Source: Sipunculus nudus (Eukaryota > Annelida > Sipuncula > Golfingiida > Sipunculidae). From it: a stretch of 64,000 nucleotides of DNA. The stretch lies in contig CM049322.1 in assembly GCA_026874595.1 (NCBI GenBank), positions 3,395,900-3,459,899 on the forward strand, given 5' to 3'. Positions 34,087 through 49,071 of the stretch are shown here, piece by piece (position 1 is the first letter of the stretch; each line of letters opens with the position of its first letter). The position numbers were made by a program, and so were the translations under genes. The notes beneath the pieces are model-generated. The model did not search any database, was not told the origin of the DNA, and worked only from the letters and a program-made list of their open reading frames with translations.

Positions 34087-35342
34087 CTGTGGTTGCCTTT
34101 ATATTGGCGGGGCTGAATTTTCGCGATTTTTATATTTTTAAAAGTTTCACGGGGTTCCTTTTTCGCGCTCTATCATTGGTCTAGTAGTATATTTCATTAT
34201 CAAAAATAGTTTCATTTACCGGTGATTTCACTATTATCTAGGTCTCCTATTTCTCTGTCCGGATATCGCGTGTTCGAACATTCACAGACGGCTGAACCGA
34301 CGCCTGCGGGAAGCATTGACCCCGCTGGCTGTAATTAGTTCAGGGCCGAGGCTCATTAAAAACAACTCAAATGTTATTAAGGTGTGTCGAGAAACCAACC
34401 TGTAACTACAAAACGGTATATTTTGTTTGTTTAGGGAAACTGTCTTGATAAGGGTATCTTACTCCTGTTAATTAAAAGTCGAGTGGTAATCACCTGCTCA
34501 ACCAACAAGGGACGCCTGTAGGTAGCCCCCTTGTTTTAGTATCAAAGGCAGGGATGTGCCCAGAATAATTTGAATGCCGTTTATATATGTTGCTAATTAC
34601 TTCCATATAGGTGGAAGAAGGAACCGTATTCAGTTTCTCACACTTAAAATCTGAAGCAAATCATAATATTCCACTGTTTTAAGGCACTTTGGCCCCAAAA
34701 TGAACTGCGACCTTTCAAATATATTCAAAACTCACGTCATCACTAGCCAATCATACATCGTTTGGCGCGTCATGATTTCACAGAATTAGTCTTTTATACA
34801 ATTACAAGGTGGCACAACCCTAGCGGCTATGTTCATTACTTTAGTGGCAAATTTTATTCATTAACATGACTAAATACGGCACAATGTGAACGAGTACCTT
34901 CTACTCAATATTCATTTTTAAGCGGCACCGGATGTCATCTAACTTGGCACACATACACATAATTTTTAAATATTACTGCCCAGCGGGCATTGACACTTTC
35001 CAGTCATGTGCCGGGGGAAAGGAATAACTGCCGGGCGCGTCCGCCGGAGTTAGCACGCACCTGCAAAGGGTCCCGGTTTTTTGCATCAAAGCCAACCGAT
35101 ATTATTTAAAATGGGCCCAGCATTCTCCCTGAATCATTTATCGTATATGCACCAGGCTCGATGGACAATCACTACGTAGCTGAAGATAAATATCAACTGT
35201 CGCAAACTATCGACAGCTTCTGAAATTAATGATTATGGTCTGGTATATGTGCATTCAAAACTGCGCGTTTCATTTTCGCGGTCAGGAAGCGACCGCGAAT
35301 ATCGCGAATTTGAAACCACCGCAAATAAGAAGACAACCACAG
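34087..35342. mobile_element. Non-autonomous DNA transposon, 1256 bp, TA target
   Basis: Left terminus CTGTGGTTGCCTTTATATTG, right terminus (inverted) CTGTGGTTGTCTTCTTATTT; both continue with CG-containing TTCGCGAT-like and GGCGGGG/GCGGTGG segments. TA flanks both sides, the left TA being the end of a TA microsatellite. No transposase frame. The TA duplication points to a Tc1/mariner-type or other TA-targeting superfamily. Confidence 0.85.
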
Positions 35343-35650
35343 TATATTAGTGGTAGGAATTTTAAAAGCAAAATCAATGGTTGAAAAATAATCGATTATT
35401 ATATGTACTTTCTATATTAACTAAAATCAGCTGTAGGCTAGTACCCCAATAAATAGTGTGACATGTACATCGGTATTCATAATGAAACAAATAATCTTCT
35501 TGCATTCAAGGTCGACTTGCCATCGGATGATTGTTGGCTGGGCAAGGCGCACATTTAATACTGTTCTTTACTTTGCGTTCATATATCTCTGACAGGATAA
35601 GATTCGTTGCATTTACATACATAATCGTTTTTAATCGATTATGCAAACAT

Positions 35651-35900
35651 TGTCTTCTTCATCATCAGTCAAAGCCTGCAAACATCCCCTCCCCTCACAC
35701 ATCCCCTCCCCAACGCTATAACGTCACGTCCAATACACTCAATTATTGTCTACTTCATCATCAGTCACAAACTGCAAAATACCCTCCCCCCCCCCTACAC
35801 ACATACACATACACACACCCCATGCTATGACGTCACGTGCATTGCACTCAAACATTACTAGTATCTAATTCACCATCAGTCACAGCCTGTACAGAACGAC
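35651..35900. repeat. Tandem repeat, unit about 100-120 bp, 2.5 copies
   Basis: TTCATCATCAGTCAAAGCCT, ACTTCATCATCAGTCACAAA and AATTCACCATCAGTCACAGC start successive units, each with a C-rich centre and a CRE-like AACGTCACGT or TGACGTCACGTG near the end. Confidence 0.75.
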
Positions 35901-37410
35901 AGACATTATACATCTATGTTTTTCACAACATAAAGTCTCCAGACATAATGGAGACTGAAAGGATGTTAAATTATGTTGATATTTGATACTTTATTTTGTA
36001 TTAAATGAATTTCAGTGAATGAATGTGGAATATTGAGATATTGGTTGATTTAATTTGAAGGCGCGCTGAATGCGGATACAGGTGTTGGCGGAGGTATATG
36101 CGCTCTGTGAGTGCTTTCTAGTTCCTTTTGATTTGCTATGATTTTATACCACCACTTCCATGTCATTGTAATGACAGCCCTATCTATTTTGTGTCTTATG
36201 TCATCTTTAATAAATTACTGTGAAAAAGTCCTTCGATTTTGATTAATTTCTAGTCTGAAGGTGGCACAACAAACGATAAACAAATGCATATGTCCAAAAA
36301 GAATTGTATATTGTACACTATTTGTTATCCTCTCAGACGACTCCTCTTCAGCCTCACTAGGAAATCCAGTCTGTCTATTAAGGACTGTCATCACTTTTCC
36401 TATAGTTTGGCCATTTATAATTCTAAACAAAGCCTATTATGATTAGTATGTTTTTATTTCCTCCCTGAGAGCTCAACTTTACCCCTGTTATAGCCTTTCA
36501 GAATCCCATACGCGTGTTTTTAAGCCCTCACCATTTTGTTCATAGTTTCTATTTCCATTATTGTCTCCGTCAGAAGGAAGTGTGTTCATTCCAGATCGTG
36601 TGTGTGTGAGGGTGGGTGTGTATGTGTTTGTGAGTGCGTTCGTGTTTGTTCACAACATGAATCACGGAGTCAAAAACGAAATGTCATACAATGTTTTGTC
36701 ATTTCAGGGAAAATACTCATTTGTGTTAATAGCCAAACATCCAGGAATTGATTTCGTTGGCTTATTTATCAAACATTTATTTGTATTACACAATATCACT
36801 TGCATTGCACACCATCCACGGACAAACGATACTAAAAACAACCAAGAATGTGGATATATAACAAAAAATATTTAATCAGACAACTAGTCAAGTCTAAGAT
36901 ATGATGACAAAACAATGATCAGTATTCGTGGATGATGATTTGACTGAAGGAGATATTGCTAAGCGGTATGGTAGAGGTAATAATTAGGATATCAGGAACT
37001 TTGTTACACAGACATATAATTAGTCCACTTATAAATTACCTCATACCGAGAATTTCTCTAGTATTACAATGATTACACAAACATCCAAACCCAAACATCC
37101 CTAAAGCGGAAGATAAAGAATTCAAAAATAAATCTTTACCACGGTTCAAGGAAGTGGCTAATCTGGAATTAAGTTTAAATATTTTTTTATGTGTGCCCTG
37201 TGAAAGCTCCAAAACTTTCATATATGTTTATAAGGCTGATACACTGTGAGGCTGATACACTGTGAGGCTGTTTTGCAGTCGATATCCGGAATAATTATGT
37301 GGGAGGATGATATATTTATTTATTTTTCACAAGTCTGTGTCTGAGTTGAGTTCAACGTTTGGACATTTTCATATATATCATATAAAAAATAACATCTAAT
37401 TCGCATCTAA

Positions 37411-37480
37411 TACTAGTTGGTCTGTGGTACAATGGTACAAGCCCCTCAGACTTGAGTGAATGTGGAATTAGGGTTCATGA
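37411..37480 (+). repeat. tRNA-derived SINE-like head
   Basis: TCTGTGGTACAATGGTACAA (A-box-like) and TTAGGGTTCATGACTTGGG (B-box-like) have tRNA spacing; it is followed by a long G-run. Degenerate. Confidence 0.4.
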
Positions 37481-38269
37481 CTTGGGAAGGGGGGGGGGGG
37501 GGGGAAGAGAATCCTGTTTACGGTTCCCCCGTTCCAGACCAAACTCTGTTATTTTTTTTAAACGGCTCGTCACATTGCGTGCCTGTGTTTCACTCGCATA
37601 CATGTCATTATGAAATGTACGGTTTATACATTAATGGACCGGTCCAGGAAGTCTCATAAGAAAACCTAAAAAATCCCCAGATCCAGTAAGGGAGGGATCC
37701 AGGCCTAGGCCTGCTTTCTAGATTAACAACATTTAATGGGTATTACCCCCCCCCCTATCAATGCGTGGTCATTGTATGTATATTACATACATAAAATACA
37801 TACATGCATATAATATATATAGGACCCTATATATTATAGGAATAATGGGAGACCCGGCACATTCTGACCCCCCCCCCCCCCCCCCCGCCACATCCCGGTA
37901 TGTAAAATCCCGGATACGCGTCAGGTGTGACGTGAATAATAATAATAGGTAGAATTTTGCTAAAAAAAACCCCAGAACTTTACATATTTCTCAAAGTTTC
38001 ACAAAACTTTGATCGATACCACATAACATGAACGTGGATATTATATCAGCGAAAATGCATGACACACTTGGAATTTAAATAGCGCGGTGTTTAATACACA
38101 GAATACTTGTACTTGGTATTCTTCAAAGCGATAATTAATATCATTTGGCTCAAATCACAACAACAGCCAATATATATTTTGAGAGCATCCCCCACCAACT
38201 CTACCCCCCCCCCCTCCCCCCGGCCCAATGTGGGCAAGGCCAGTAGCAATGCTTTAATTGTATTCGGTT

Positions 38270-39475
<1,206 letters not shown>

Positions 39476-39512
<37 letters not shown>
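39476..39512. repeat. (TA)n tract, right flank of pogo-like element
   Basis: TA alternation starting at the right terminus of the 38369-39475 element, supporting insertion into a TA tract. Confidence 0.9.
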
Positions 39513-39515
<3 letters not shown>

Positions 39516-41090
39516 ATCATGGATATAATCAATAAAAGTATGAATAATTATATGCTCCTAATCTGGCTTTGCCCACATTGCCCACAAATTATGTATACCG
39601 GCCGGTAAATGGTAGTAACAAGTCACTGAATGAACAAACAAAATATCATTTTTTCACACCCCCCCCCCCCCCCTCCGGTGATCATAGTCCGCCGCTTGCG
39701 GTGTCAATAAACTCCCGAGAACTAAAGAAACTAAAGAGGCTACATATTGACCGCTGCCAGGTTTGACCGTTTATGATATGTTTAGCCACCAGGTGGCGGG
39801 TCGGCGTCCCCTGCACAACACCATGACTGGCAGCCAATCAAACGGCCGTTGACAAAGACTAAAAGAGCAATGTTCCCTAAAGCTGTGAATATATAACGGT
39901 ATATATATCCTTATGCCATGGGCCTAGACTGAACTCCAATCATACAGGCTAACGTTCCGGTAGTTCCTATGAGCATGCGCAATGACACTGCTGGACACAT
40001 CTATGGAAGCAAACTCTTGCACGGCAGTCTGAATTCTAGACTCTAGCCAGAGCAATTTCTATTGCACCGACAGACCTACCACACGTCCAAAACATTTGCT
40101 TAGTTCCAGCATTTAGTAATACATATCAGTTTATTTGATTTTAATTGTGTACACATTTCTTCACTGGGTCCGAAAAGTTCTTAGTTACTCACTCTTTCCG
40201 TGATATTTAAAATAATCGATTATTAAATCAATTAATTTCTGACATGTCGTTCAAGTGTTGTTTAACATCTTTCGGGATCGTCAGCAAATATGATAATTAA
40301 TTTTTACTTTTGTTTTAATGTCGTGAGCTGAATAGCGTCTCCATCTGTCTGTATGCCAGGCGAAATGGTACTCATCTTTCAATATAGGAGGCGCCAGTGA
40401 ATTCCTCACGAACAAAGCATGCTTTTCAACAGCACTGAAAAAACATAAGGAGTGTTCCTTTGGTCCCCCTGGGCGTCTTGCCAGAGTCTACCCTAAATAA
40501 ATGCATGATATCATTAACGCCTTATGTTTGGTAGGTGGGACTAATACACAGAAACACGGTTTGGCTTATATGGAAGTGAGGGCCCCGGATGTAAACTTTG
40601 TTTACTTAAGGTTGGCGAGAAAACAGTAGCACGTGGGCGCTTTGAATATGGTGTTAAGTATATAATAATATAGAAAAGTTAACACCTGTTTTGGATTAAT
40701 TAATCACGGTGCTGGTCTAAATTATCATTCCAATCCAACAAGTATAACTAAAAGTAGGTTAAACCCTGATGTTGTGACCAAATTTAGCTTTAATGGGAAG
40801 ATATCCATCATCTGTCCGACAGTGGCTGGGCCAGTATGGCGTATCTGTTCTGGTGTGGTATGCATGTCGTCACATCTCCTTAACATTGACAAGATGTCCA
40901 GCCCGTGGTCTTGTGATACATTTACATTTCATCTGAGGTTTAACAGCAGACTTTACGCTGAATACTCATGTCGGTCTTTTAGAGGGTTCATGACACACGG
41001 ACATGCTATCGGATCATGCAGCTTATTAACTGCTGATGGTTATGCATCTGGTAACATTTAAATGCTTTAATAAAACTTTCAATGTTGGGT
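39513..41090. other. Non-coding region without recognised genes
   Basis: A 15-C run at 39659-39673; moderate GC around 39760-40120. The open frame at 40774-41061 (+) has no recognisable domain. No terminal repeats seen. Confidence 0.5.
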
Positions 41091-41161
41091 ATACATGTAT
41101 ATATATTTATATAAATATGTTTGTATTTATATATATATGTATATATATCTATTTATATATA

Positions 41162-41226
<65 letters not shown>
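41091..41226. repeat. (TA)n and TATATTTA tract
   Basis: Imperfect then pure TA alternation over about 135 bp. Confidence 0.9.
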
Positions 41227-42672
41227 ACATACATATAATAGTCTGGTAAGAAAATGCTTCAAAGGGACCTATTAAGTAAAGAAATAATATACAAACAAAC
41301 TTTACATGATTCTTTGTAAACATTTTTGTACCAAAACAAAATAAAATAATATAAATGATAGGAAGACAGGAGTATAATTCATTAAAGTTGAAATCGTTTC
41401 ACAGTGAAGGGAATCACGCAAAGGCGGAGTGGGTCCGACGTGGTACATGGTATTGTTATTTACACAGTCTGCAATTAATTTTTGGTATTATATTTGTGTC
41501 GCATTCTGTATATATATATATATGCTGTTTCATGGCGCACCTAATTTTCATTAAGCTATTTCTTGAATATATTTAACGAATAAACTTAATTTCTTCTTAG
41601 AACTCAGCCAGCCTCACAAACAGAATATGACAAATTTTATTCGTTAACATCTAAGGCACGTAATTAGGCCCTTTTCATAATGGTTTGAAAGAAATGTCTG
41701 AACATTTGGCTAGACCGGTCAGACTGGAAACATTTGTTTATGATGGGCTTTGCTTGGTTGCCTGACTTAAGTTGTATTATTATATATAGTATACGCAGTT
41801 GAATTTCATGTTAAATTAGAAATATTGCCAAGACAATTGTGTTGTTCACTGCCGAACAATGTTTAGCAATATAAATATAAGTAAAGGATAATTTTATATT
41901 ATGTTTATACGATTTAATATAATATACTATAATGTGAAACTCTTCTAAAATATAATTTCTCTATGGATTTTCTGATGACGTGAATAAATATTATATATGA
42001 AGAGATCCAAAACTAATAGTTTAGTATAGTGTTTGCAAATACTCATTCATATACTCTCTTTGAGAATATTTATAATGATCTGTCATTATTTGGTTATCTC
42101 GAAATAATGAACATCTTATATCTTACTCTTGAAACCAGTCTAATGTGTTTTAGCATAAACTTTGAATTAATGACCATCGAAATATTAAACTGCATGCACA
42201 TTATAATATAAATTATTATACCTTTATTTTGAAGAAAAAAAGTGTTATATTCGTCAATACAATCAGAATATATGTCACCAATAAGTTCGCAACATAAAAA
42301 GATGACAGGTATTCACAGTATCATTCATTGTCAGGTCCTATATATAGTTACAGTTTGCATCAAGTCTTATTATAATTAAATCATGGAATAAGATATAACT
42401 GATTTTTTATTACATTAGTCTCGTTTTGTTCCTAGTTCTACATGACCTACACAACACCACAATTGGTGGAATTGATCATAAAAGAAAAAGCAACTTATAT
42501 GGCCCGGTAATACTGTATAGTATTAATAATGTATACCTTATTTATTTAGCATGATTTATTAGAAGGGTATGGAAATGGAAAATTATCGTTCTCGATAATC
42601 AATGTAGAATTATAACCCAAATTTATTGATATATTTAAATTCACAGGCTATAATCAATATTATTACACCGAC

Positions 42673-42675
<3 letters not shown>
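41227..42675. other. AT-rich DNA without recognised genes
   Basis: No coding or repeat signature identified; short AT-rich frames only. Confidence 0.5.
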
Positions 42676-42731
<56 letters not shown>

Positions 42732-42746
42732 ATTAAATGATATTTA

Positions 42747-42790
<44 letters not shown>
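42676..42790. repeat. Two (TA)n tracts
   Basis: TA runs at 42676-42726 and 42751-42790, separated by a short AT-rich spacer, just left of the 9.5-kb element. Confidence 0.95.
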
Positions 42791-42793
<3 letters not shown>

Positions 42794-43009
42794 TGTTATT
42801 TTTTTATATATAAACATTTAAATGTTTAAATTTTGTATAATGATTATTTTATTATATATATACATATATACACAGATGAACATGTACATATACGTTTTAT
42901 TATTTTGGTATATCTAATGTGGAATAAACAGTTTTTGTGTTTTTGTGTATAGAGATATATGTGTGTATATATACATATATATATATTTATATATATATAC
43001 ACTCTAAAA

Positions 43010-43300
43010 ATGGATCGGTTAAATTCAACCAAAAAATTGGTTGAAATCAACCGGTCTTCTCGGTTGATATGTGTCCAACCAATTAACCGGTTGATTTCAA
43101 CCGATACCAATTGGTTGATTTTTCAACCAATATTTTTGGTTGAAATCAACCATGTGACTGGTTGAAATCAACTATGTGATTGGTTGAAATCAACCAACAA
43201 TAATGGTTGAAAACAACCAATACTGAATCAACCAATTTGATTCAGATGACCATATTGGTTAAAATCAACCAAGAAAATTGGTTAAGAAGGAACCAACCGA
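43010..43300. repeat. Array of GGTTGAAATCAACC palindromes
   Basis: At least eight copies of TTGGTTGAAATCAACCAA or close variants (GGTTGATTTCAACC, GGTTGAAAACAACC, GGTTAAAATCAACC), with irregular spacing of roughly 25-35 bp. Each copy is a self-complementary 14-mer, so it is a likely array of binding sites or foldback units. Confidence 0.9.
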
Positions 43301-43443
43301 ATACCCTAGCAAAATATGAAATGGTTACAAAATGCAGTTGAATTCAGCCACAATTGCCTGAAAACAACTAACATAAAAAAAATTTTGCATAAAATTGTGA
43401 TGCAGTGTGCTCAAATATCATGGTGAAAAAGAATTAAATATAC

Positions 43444-43630
43444 CTTTGTACCAAGTAATGTCAAGGAATATTCCTCAGCCAGTCAAATGAACAAAATAAA
43501 ACACAATTTGCACTTTGCATGATACTGCTGTTCCTCTGATTGTAGAAATGTAATGAAATTGGAAATATCACTCTGTGTGGCAGTACAAGTGCTCTGATAA
43601 CCAGCTTGCATTCATACATCAACCTTTTGT
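43444..43630 (-). pseudogene. Exon-like segment of the transposon gene
   Basis: Bounded by a good acceptor (accatttcag) and donor (AAAG|gtatat). No frame is fully open with a recognisable domain; one has two TGA codons. Judged an exon relic by its splice bounds only. Confidence 0.3.
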
Positions 43631-44220
43631 CTGAAATGGTAGACACAAAACAAGAGCATTATATTGATAAAAATAATTGTTTAATAAGTCCAGTAAAATA
43701 ACAATGTAACATATAATTAAATCATGCATGCAGTACACAACTTGTAACTGCACAACTGGCGACACAAGCCTCCATTTAAAAACATATATATACAAGTAAG
43801 ATTTTCTAGAGTCCAATGCTAAAAATTGAATTTCAGGAAATTGAATTCACAATTACTGATAATTTAAAAATGGACAGATAGACAGGTAGACAAACAGAGT
43901 TAATCACTTTATCTCCCTTTCTGCTGAAGCTGGAAAATGATTAACATATGTTTGAAGTACTCTGGAAGTGCAGTGTCATGGATACCTGACTCATAAAATG
44001 ATGAAACAAGAGTCTACAGTCAATACTGTTCCCTGATGACTGTCTTCATTGCATATGCCTACATGCATCATGGTGTCTGAGAAACACAGCAACACTGAAC
44101 TCAGTCACTGTTGATCTTCATCAAACATTTAGAAACTGAATTTCTAGATCTGAAAATACATCAAATTTCACATTAATAATAAAAGATGAAAATATGTGTT
44201 GGTGTTAATACTGTTCTAAT

Positions 44221-44222
<2 letters not shown>

Positions 44223-44276
<54 letters not shown>
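44223..44276. repeat. (TA)n tract inside the 9.5-kb element
   Basis: Pure TA alternation, about 54 bp. Confidence 0.95.
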
Positions 44277-44280
<4 letters not shown>

Positions 44281-44799
44281 CACACACGCAATTTTAATCC
44301 AACCCCTTATAACTGCTTGTGATATAGGCATACTTCATGCACAAGGAAGTACAAGAGGGCGAGACCTAAACAGTGACAAAACATGCAATTACATATTAAC
44401 AGTTTGTTATGATGACGATAGACTACCTATCATCAATGGATATTAAATTAGTCTGAACGAGGTAGGCCTACAAGTATAAATGTACTCATTATTGATTAAA
44501 TATGTACTGTAACAGAATTCAGACTTTGTGCATATCTTGCAATTGTACAATAATACAAGAAGAAATACAATAGAATATGGGTCATCATAACATGATTTCA
44601 GGTGATGGAGATTTGCCCATTTCCAAAATTTCAAAGTTAGAAAGTTCCAAACATATTTGTTTTGCTTATCTGAATTTCAATGCTAAAACCATGCACTTTC
44701 TTAAAGTTCACAGAACATTAGTCATAGTGTCCAAACTTCAGGATTCAAAGGAGACCTCCCTAGATATTGAGTATGAATGGCCTAATGGTTAAATATATG

Positions 44800-45670
44800 C
44801 CCTGTCAGTCTTTTAGGCTGCTCAAAATTATGTTTTCGGCCCGTATCTCACAGAATAAAGTTCACTATGTCCTACAGTTTTTGACAAAATGCTATCGAAT
44901 TTTCATATTATAATAGTTTTAATCTTTGCATTTTGTACATACAAAATGTCAACTGTGCTGACAGGAAAGCAAATGTGCAATGGTCAAGGTTTGACAAAAT
45001 TTAAAGGTCTGATATTACCTTTATGACAATAACTTAAAAAGATTATAAAAATCTGTCATATGCTAGAAAAAAAATATAAATCTGTTATATGCTTGAACAA
45101 AATTTTAAAAAAAATCTGTTATATGCTTGAAAATTTTTGTTATAAAAAAATCTGTTATATGTTTGAAATTTTTTTTTATAAAAAAATCTGTTATATGCTT
45201 GAAAATTTTTTTATAAAAAAATCTGTCATATGTTTGAAATTTTTTTTTATAAAAAAAATCTGTTATACGCTTGAAAACGACTCTTATCTTCAACATCTAT
45301 CATGTAAAGTAAGTCGATATCTTTCCTGATGTTTTCACAAGATACATTTTATTTGGGTAAATAACTGCTACAAATTGTGCAATTGTCACCCAATTTTTGA
45401 CAATAAAGTGCAACAATTGGCTTTTACTGAAAAAATTGAGGTTTCTCCTTAATTTCTCATAAAAAATGTAGTCACAGTGACCAATATTCAGGTTTGTTAG
45501 AAAATAAGGACATCTACCTGGATGTTAAATTTTTGATTCACTGGTCCAGTGGTTTTGAAACGTGGCATGTAAACGGAGATCGAGCTGGACAACCAGACCG
45601 ATAATGGACAAATGACCATAGCTATATCTGACATAACGTATATACAGGTAGTCATCTGAGCTAAAAATGG
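44800..45670 (-). repeat. Diverged AGCTCAGCTGA-family copy
   Basis: Minus-strand end near 45665 (TTTTTAGCTCAGATGACTAC), then 'gaaacgtggcatg' and 'gacatctacctggatgtt' equivalents of the family body. It is interrupted by the minisatellite at 45046-45285. Confidence 0.65.
45046..45285. repeat. Minisatellite, unit about 30-34 bp, about seven copies
   Basis: Unit TCTGTTATATGCTTGAAA plus a T-run and TATAAAAAAA; variants with CATATG or a truncated spacer. Frames through it on both strands are repeat artefacts. Confidence 0.95.
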
Positions 45671-45775
45671 TGCTACATAAATATTCCCTTTAACACAATA
45701 TCAATTATTCTCAATTGAATGATAGCTCTTATTTCTAGAATTGTAAGAAATCTAAAAGCCTAAATCAGTATATAC

Positions 45776-45889
45776 CTTCTGAACATCAATAAATGCTGCC
45801 TTTGCTTCTGCTATGGTGGGCTTGGCATTTCTTCCTCTGTGCTGGAATCAGTTTTGGCAGTAAACGAAGCATCATAGCACTAATGGCAC
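45776..45889 (-). pseudogene. Exon relic of the transposon gene
   Basis: Acceptor gtttctttcag, donor AG|gtatat. One frame starts AISAMMLRLLPKLIPAQ and a second frame continues RGRNAKPTIAEAKAAFIDVQ up to the donor, so a single frameshift splits what looks like one exon. Not assigned to a known family. Confidence 0.5.
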
Positions 45890-46334
45890 CTGAAAGAAAC
45901 CAGGAATATAACAGAATGTCAACTTGTAGGACAATAACAGATTTACTACGAAAAATTTAGTTTCTCGACCAATAAACAAATTTCATGGAATGTCCACAGG
46001 CATTATGAAAATCATGATCCTGCTGATCATGCAGTGGTCAAGATTTTGAAGCAAACTGGTTTGATAACCTTCCTTGTAGATATATATATACCATAACTCA
46101 TGAGTGGTCATATTGAGTGATTGATAAAGGGACTATTTAAAAGTTAAATGTGTCCATTAGTCATTTTTCTCCATGAAATGCATTTAAAACTGTTTAAAAT
46201 GTTAATGATGAGTCAGAAACAGGTTTAAAAGAGACCATTACATCAGCTTTATTATACATATAAAGATGAAGGAGGGCAGATTAATAAAAAGTCACATACA
46301 TGTCACTCTCAAATCCATCTGGAACCTCTGTATA

Positions 46335-48820
46335 AACAACAAGGGATCCATCAGTCACAGTGCTCAGCTGAAGTTGACCTTGAGGTAAAAATCTGAAAAT
46401 GGAGGTAATGTCTGATATGAAGAGGTAATATAGACCATGGCTGGATGATATGATTGGTTTGTATTGATGAGTAAGAAATTGTTGCAAATAATATTTTGTG
46501 ACCTGACCATGTGTTTTCAAATGTTAAAATTAAAGCATGTGCACGGTTTGTGAACATTAGATGTATATTATTACCATAATCATTGGTTGGCTTTTTGATA
46601 AATTGATGACAGTACAGTAGTTTACACATTTGTTTGATTGGGTCTATTTTTTATTAATATTTTTTATATTATTAAATATATGTATTTTTTATTTTATAAA
46701 ATGTATACAGTTGAAATATAACTTATGTTCCCAGTCCACAGGTGTAAGGACTTGGTGGTGGTGTGGGGGTGGTATGACCGGAGTTACAACATCTCTGTAT
46801 TATCAAAGTGTATATACATAGGATTTTCACTTAATTCAACAAAGCTTGCAGAATAAAAAAGTTCATTCACAATTACTTATATTTTAAAAAAGGACAGACA
46901 GACTGGTAGACAAACAAAGCTGATAATATATGGTTCAATTATTTCTTAATTTTTTTATTATATCAATTTTTTTTAAAGTTTAAAATCTGAAATATTACAC
47001 AATTGAGTATATAAGTTGTTTTCAAATTTCAGACTTTAATAGCTTAAATCCATACACATACAGCATATGAAAGTTATTTCAACAGTGCTTATAGGAAAAA
47101 TATCATGATAAATATATATTTAATGATAACGGAGAGATGATGGACAGACAGAGCTGATCACTTTATGTTCCATTCTCCTGAAGCAAGAATGTGTTTCAAT
47201 TAGATCTTAATTTTTTCTAATCCAATTGTTTTTTAAATGAAATAAATTTTACACACTTGCACAGGCGCAAAGGAATCATTGGTAGCGGGGGGGGGGGGAG
47301 GGGATTAACAACACTTCTGCATATATACATACAGGGCAAACAAAGCCTGATCTCCAATTCTGCTGAGGCAGGAAAATAATGAACAAATGTTTGTATTAGA
47401 TCCTCATTTTTTTTTATCACATCAATTTTTTTTAAATTTTAAGTATATATTTCTATACTTTCCCAATATAACATATATATCTGAATATAAAAGTTAATTC
47501 ATAATTCTAAATTCATCATCATATATCTCAATCTTGTCAGTTAACCCCACATCATGCATACAAATGCATATTTATTTTTTTACCACACAAATATATCTTT
47601 TAAATTTGCAAAACAATAAATATCTAAAAATAATACTTGAATCAGATTTCACAATTTTTCATTGTGCCTTTATTTATTTGTAATTTGCTTCATATTTTAT
47701 AAATTTATGCATACTGATGGGTTTAATTTTAATATTTTAAAATCATTTAAAAGGAAATTGATTTCTTTAAAAAGGTTACATTAACCCAAATGGCTTCTTC
47801 TGGATTACTCAATGAATTACTCATTCAAGGAAAGTTTTGTATATTGGAGTGGAAACAGCATTACAGTTGAGGAAATACAGGGCAAACAATAACAATTACT
47901 GCATAACACTTGGTGGGTAGGGTTGGCGGGGGGGGGGGGGGTGGTGGAGTTGATATGAGAATAACTGTACACCTGTCACAGCAGGGGATCTCCCCTAGTG
48001 ACCTGTAACAAATCAGGAACCCTGGCATAGCTAACTTAACTTCTAGTGACCAGGAGTGGGCTGCCTGCATCTGGACAAAGCACATGACTATAATAAGGGC
48101 CTGAACAAAAAAAATTCAATTATAAGCCTAATTTTTGAGCTTTTATTTTCTAATTTCAGGTTGAAACAAATTAAATACTAAAGTTTACATGCTGTGAAAA
48201 TTTAATCAACAGTACTCACAGGAAAAAAAAAAAACGTGCCATGGTAAAATTGAAGGTACTTATTTTATTTTTATGCTAATAATTTTAAAAAATTTAATAA
48301 TTCAGATCTAATCTTGGGTATACAATTGAATCTTAATTTAAACAAAGTTATAAACTTGAACGAAAGGTCTCTAGCTTCCAAAATGTTCATGTTAGGTAAA
48401 TTTCCTGAATTTGTAATTTACAAAGTCCATTATATTCGGGCCCACAACTTGAAGAAATTACACTTAACAGACTTAATTTTCAGCATTTATAAGGAAAATA
48501 TATAGGAGAATACCAGTACTTCGGGTAAATATTAAGAAAGAAAAACAGACAGATCAGTGGTTTTGATATAAGGCAGTCCTGAAGTGTGATAATAGGTTTT
48601 TAATGGAAACCTGAGGTTTTTCCTTAATTTCTCAAAGGAATGAAGTCGCAGTGACCCAGTTTCCTGTTTGGTAGGAGATTTTGGGGACATCTAACAGTAT
48701 GCCAAATTTTGGATTCATAGGTCTAATGATTTCAAAACGTGCAAATCTAACGGACGGACAGACGACGGACAATGGACAATGACTATAGCTCAGATAACGT
48801 ATAGTCAGCTGAGCTAAAAA
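46335..48820 (-). mobile_element. AGCTCAGCTGA-family element, inverted, expanded
   Basis: The minus-strand 5' end is at about 48820 (TTTTTAGCTCAGCTGACTAT), with GTCC-type run 48751-48775; the 3' end is at about 46342 (CACTGTGACTGATGGATCCC on the minus strand). The body is collinear with 23586-25489 but about 0.5 kb longer, with extra sequence roughly 46830-47290. It has a G-run near 47929-47942 and keeps the endonuclease-like fragment at 46351-46629. Confidence 0.75.
46351..46629 (-). pseudogene. LINE endonuclease-like fragment (second copy)
   Basis: A 92-codon frame beginning MCKLLYCHQFIKKPTND and continuing FTNRAHALILTFENTWSGHK, ILFATIS. It aligns along its length with 25186-25431. The same open frame in two copies that differ at many positions could mean inheritance from one captured fragment; selection is not shown. 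Confidence 0.5.
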
Positions 48821-48828
48821 AAAATTTG

Positions 48829-48900
48829 GGCAGCTTCTGTAGTCTAACAGGTAGAACACATGATTTATACCTGGGAGGTGGAAAGTTAAAATCATAGCCT
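48829..48900 (+). repeat. Degenerate tRNA-like SINE head
   Basis: CTTCTGTAGTCTAACAGGTA (A-box-like) followed by GAAAGTTAAAATCATAGCCT where a B-box should be. Weak. Confidence 0.3.
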
Positions 48901-49071
48901 AGAAGTAGTGTGCTTGTCTTGGACGGGCCATGAAAGCCATGATTGTTACAGAAGATGGTCAAGATACTGAAACTTGTACCACCGTACTCAACTGATTAGC
49001 AGACAGATTAAAATCATGTACAATATTTCAAAAAGAACTATACACCTACTTATAAGGTGGTCCAAGATTAC

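Larger units (their letters stand above)
35343..38200. other. Non-coding region with simple repeats
   Basis: Holds a short tandem array (35651-35900), a GT-rich stretch (36595-36650), G- and C-runs (37488-37504, 37747-37756, 37869-37886) and a SINE-like sequence at 37411-37480. Open frames such as 37036-37221 on the minus strand have no recognised domain. Confidence 0.5.

Noticed and set aside
40774-41061. 95-codon plus-strand frame
   Set aside because: No domain, no promoter or poly-A context, and no start or splice evidence beyond being open.
45060-45329. Apparent repetitive protein and CRISPR-like regular spacing
   Set aside because: The spacers are also repeats (T-run plus TATAAAAA); this is a minisatellite in a eukaryotic genome, with no unique spacers and no cas genes.
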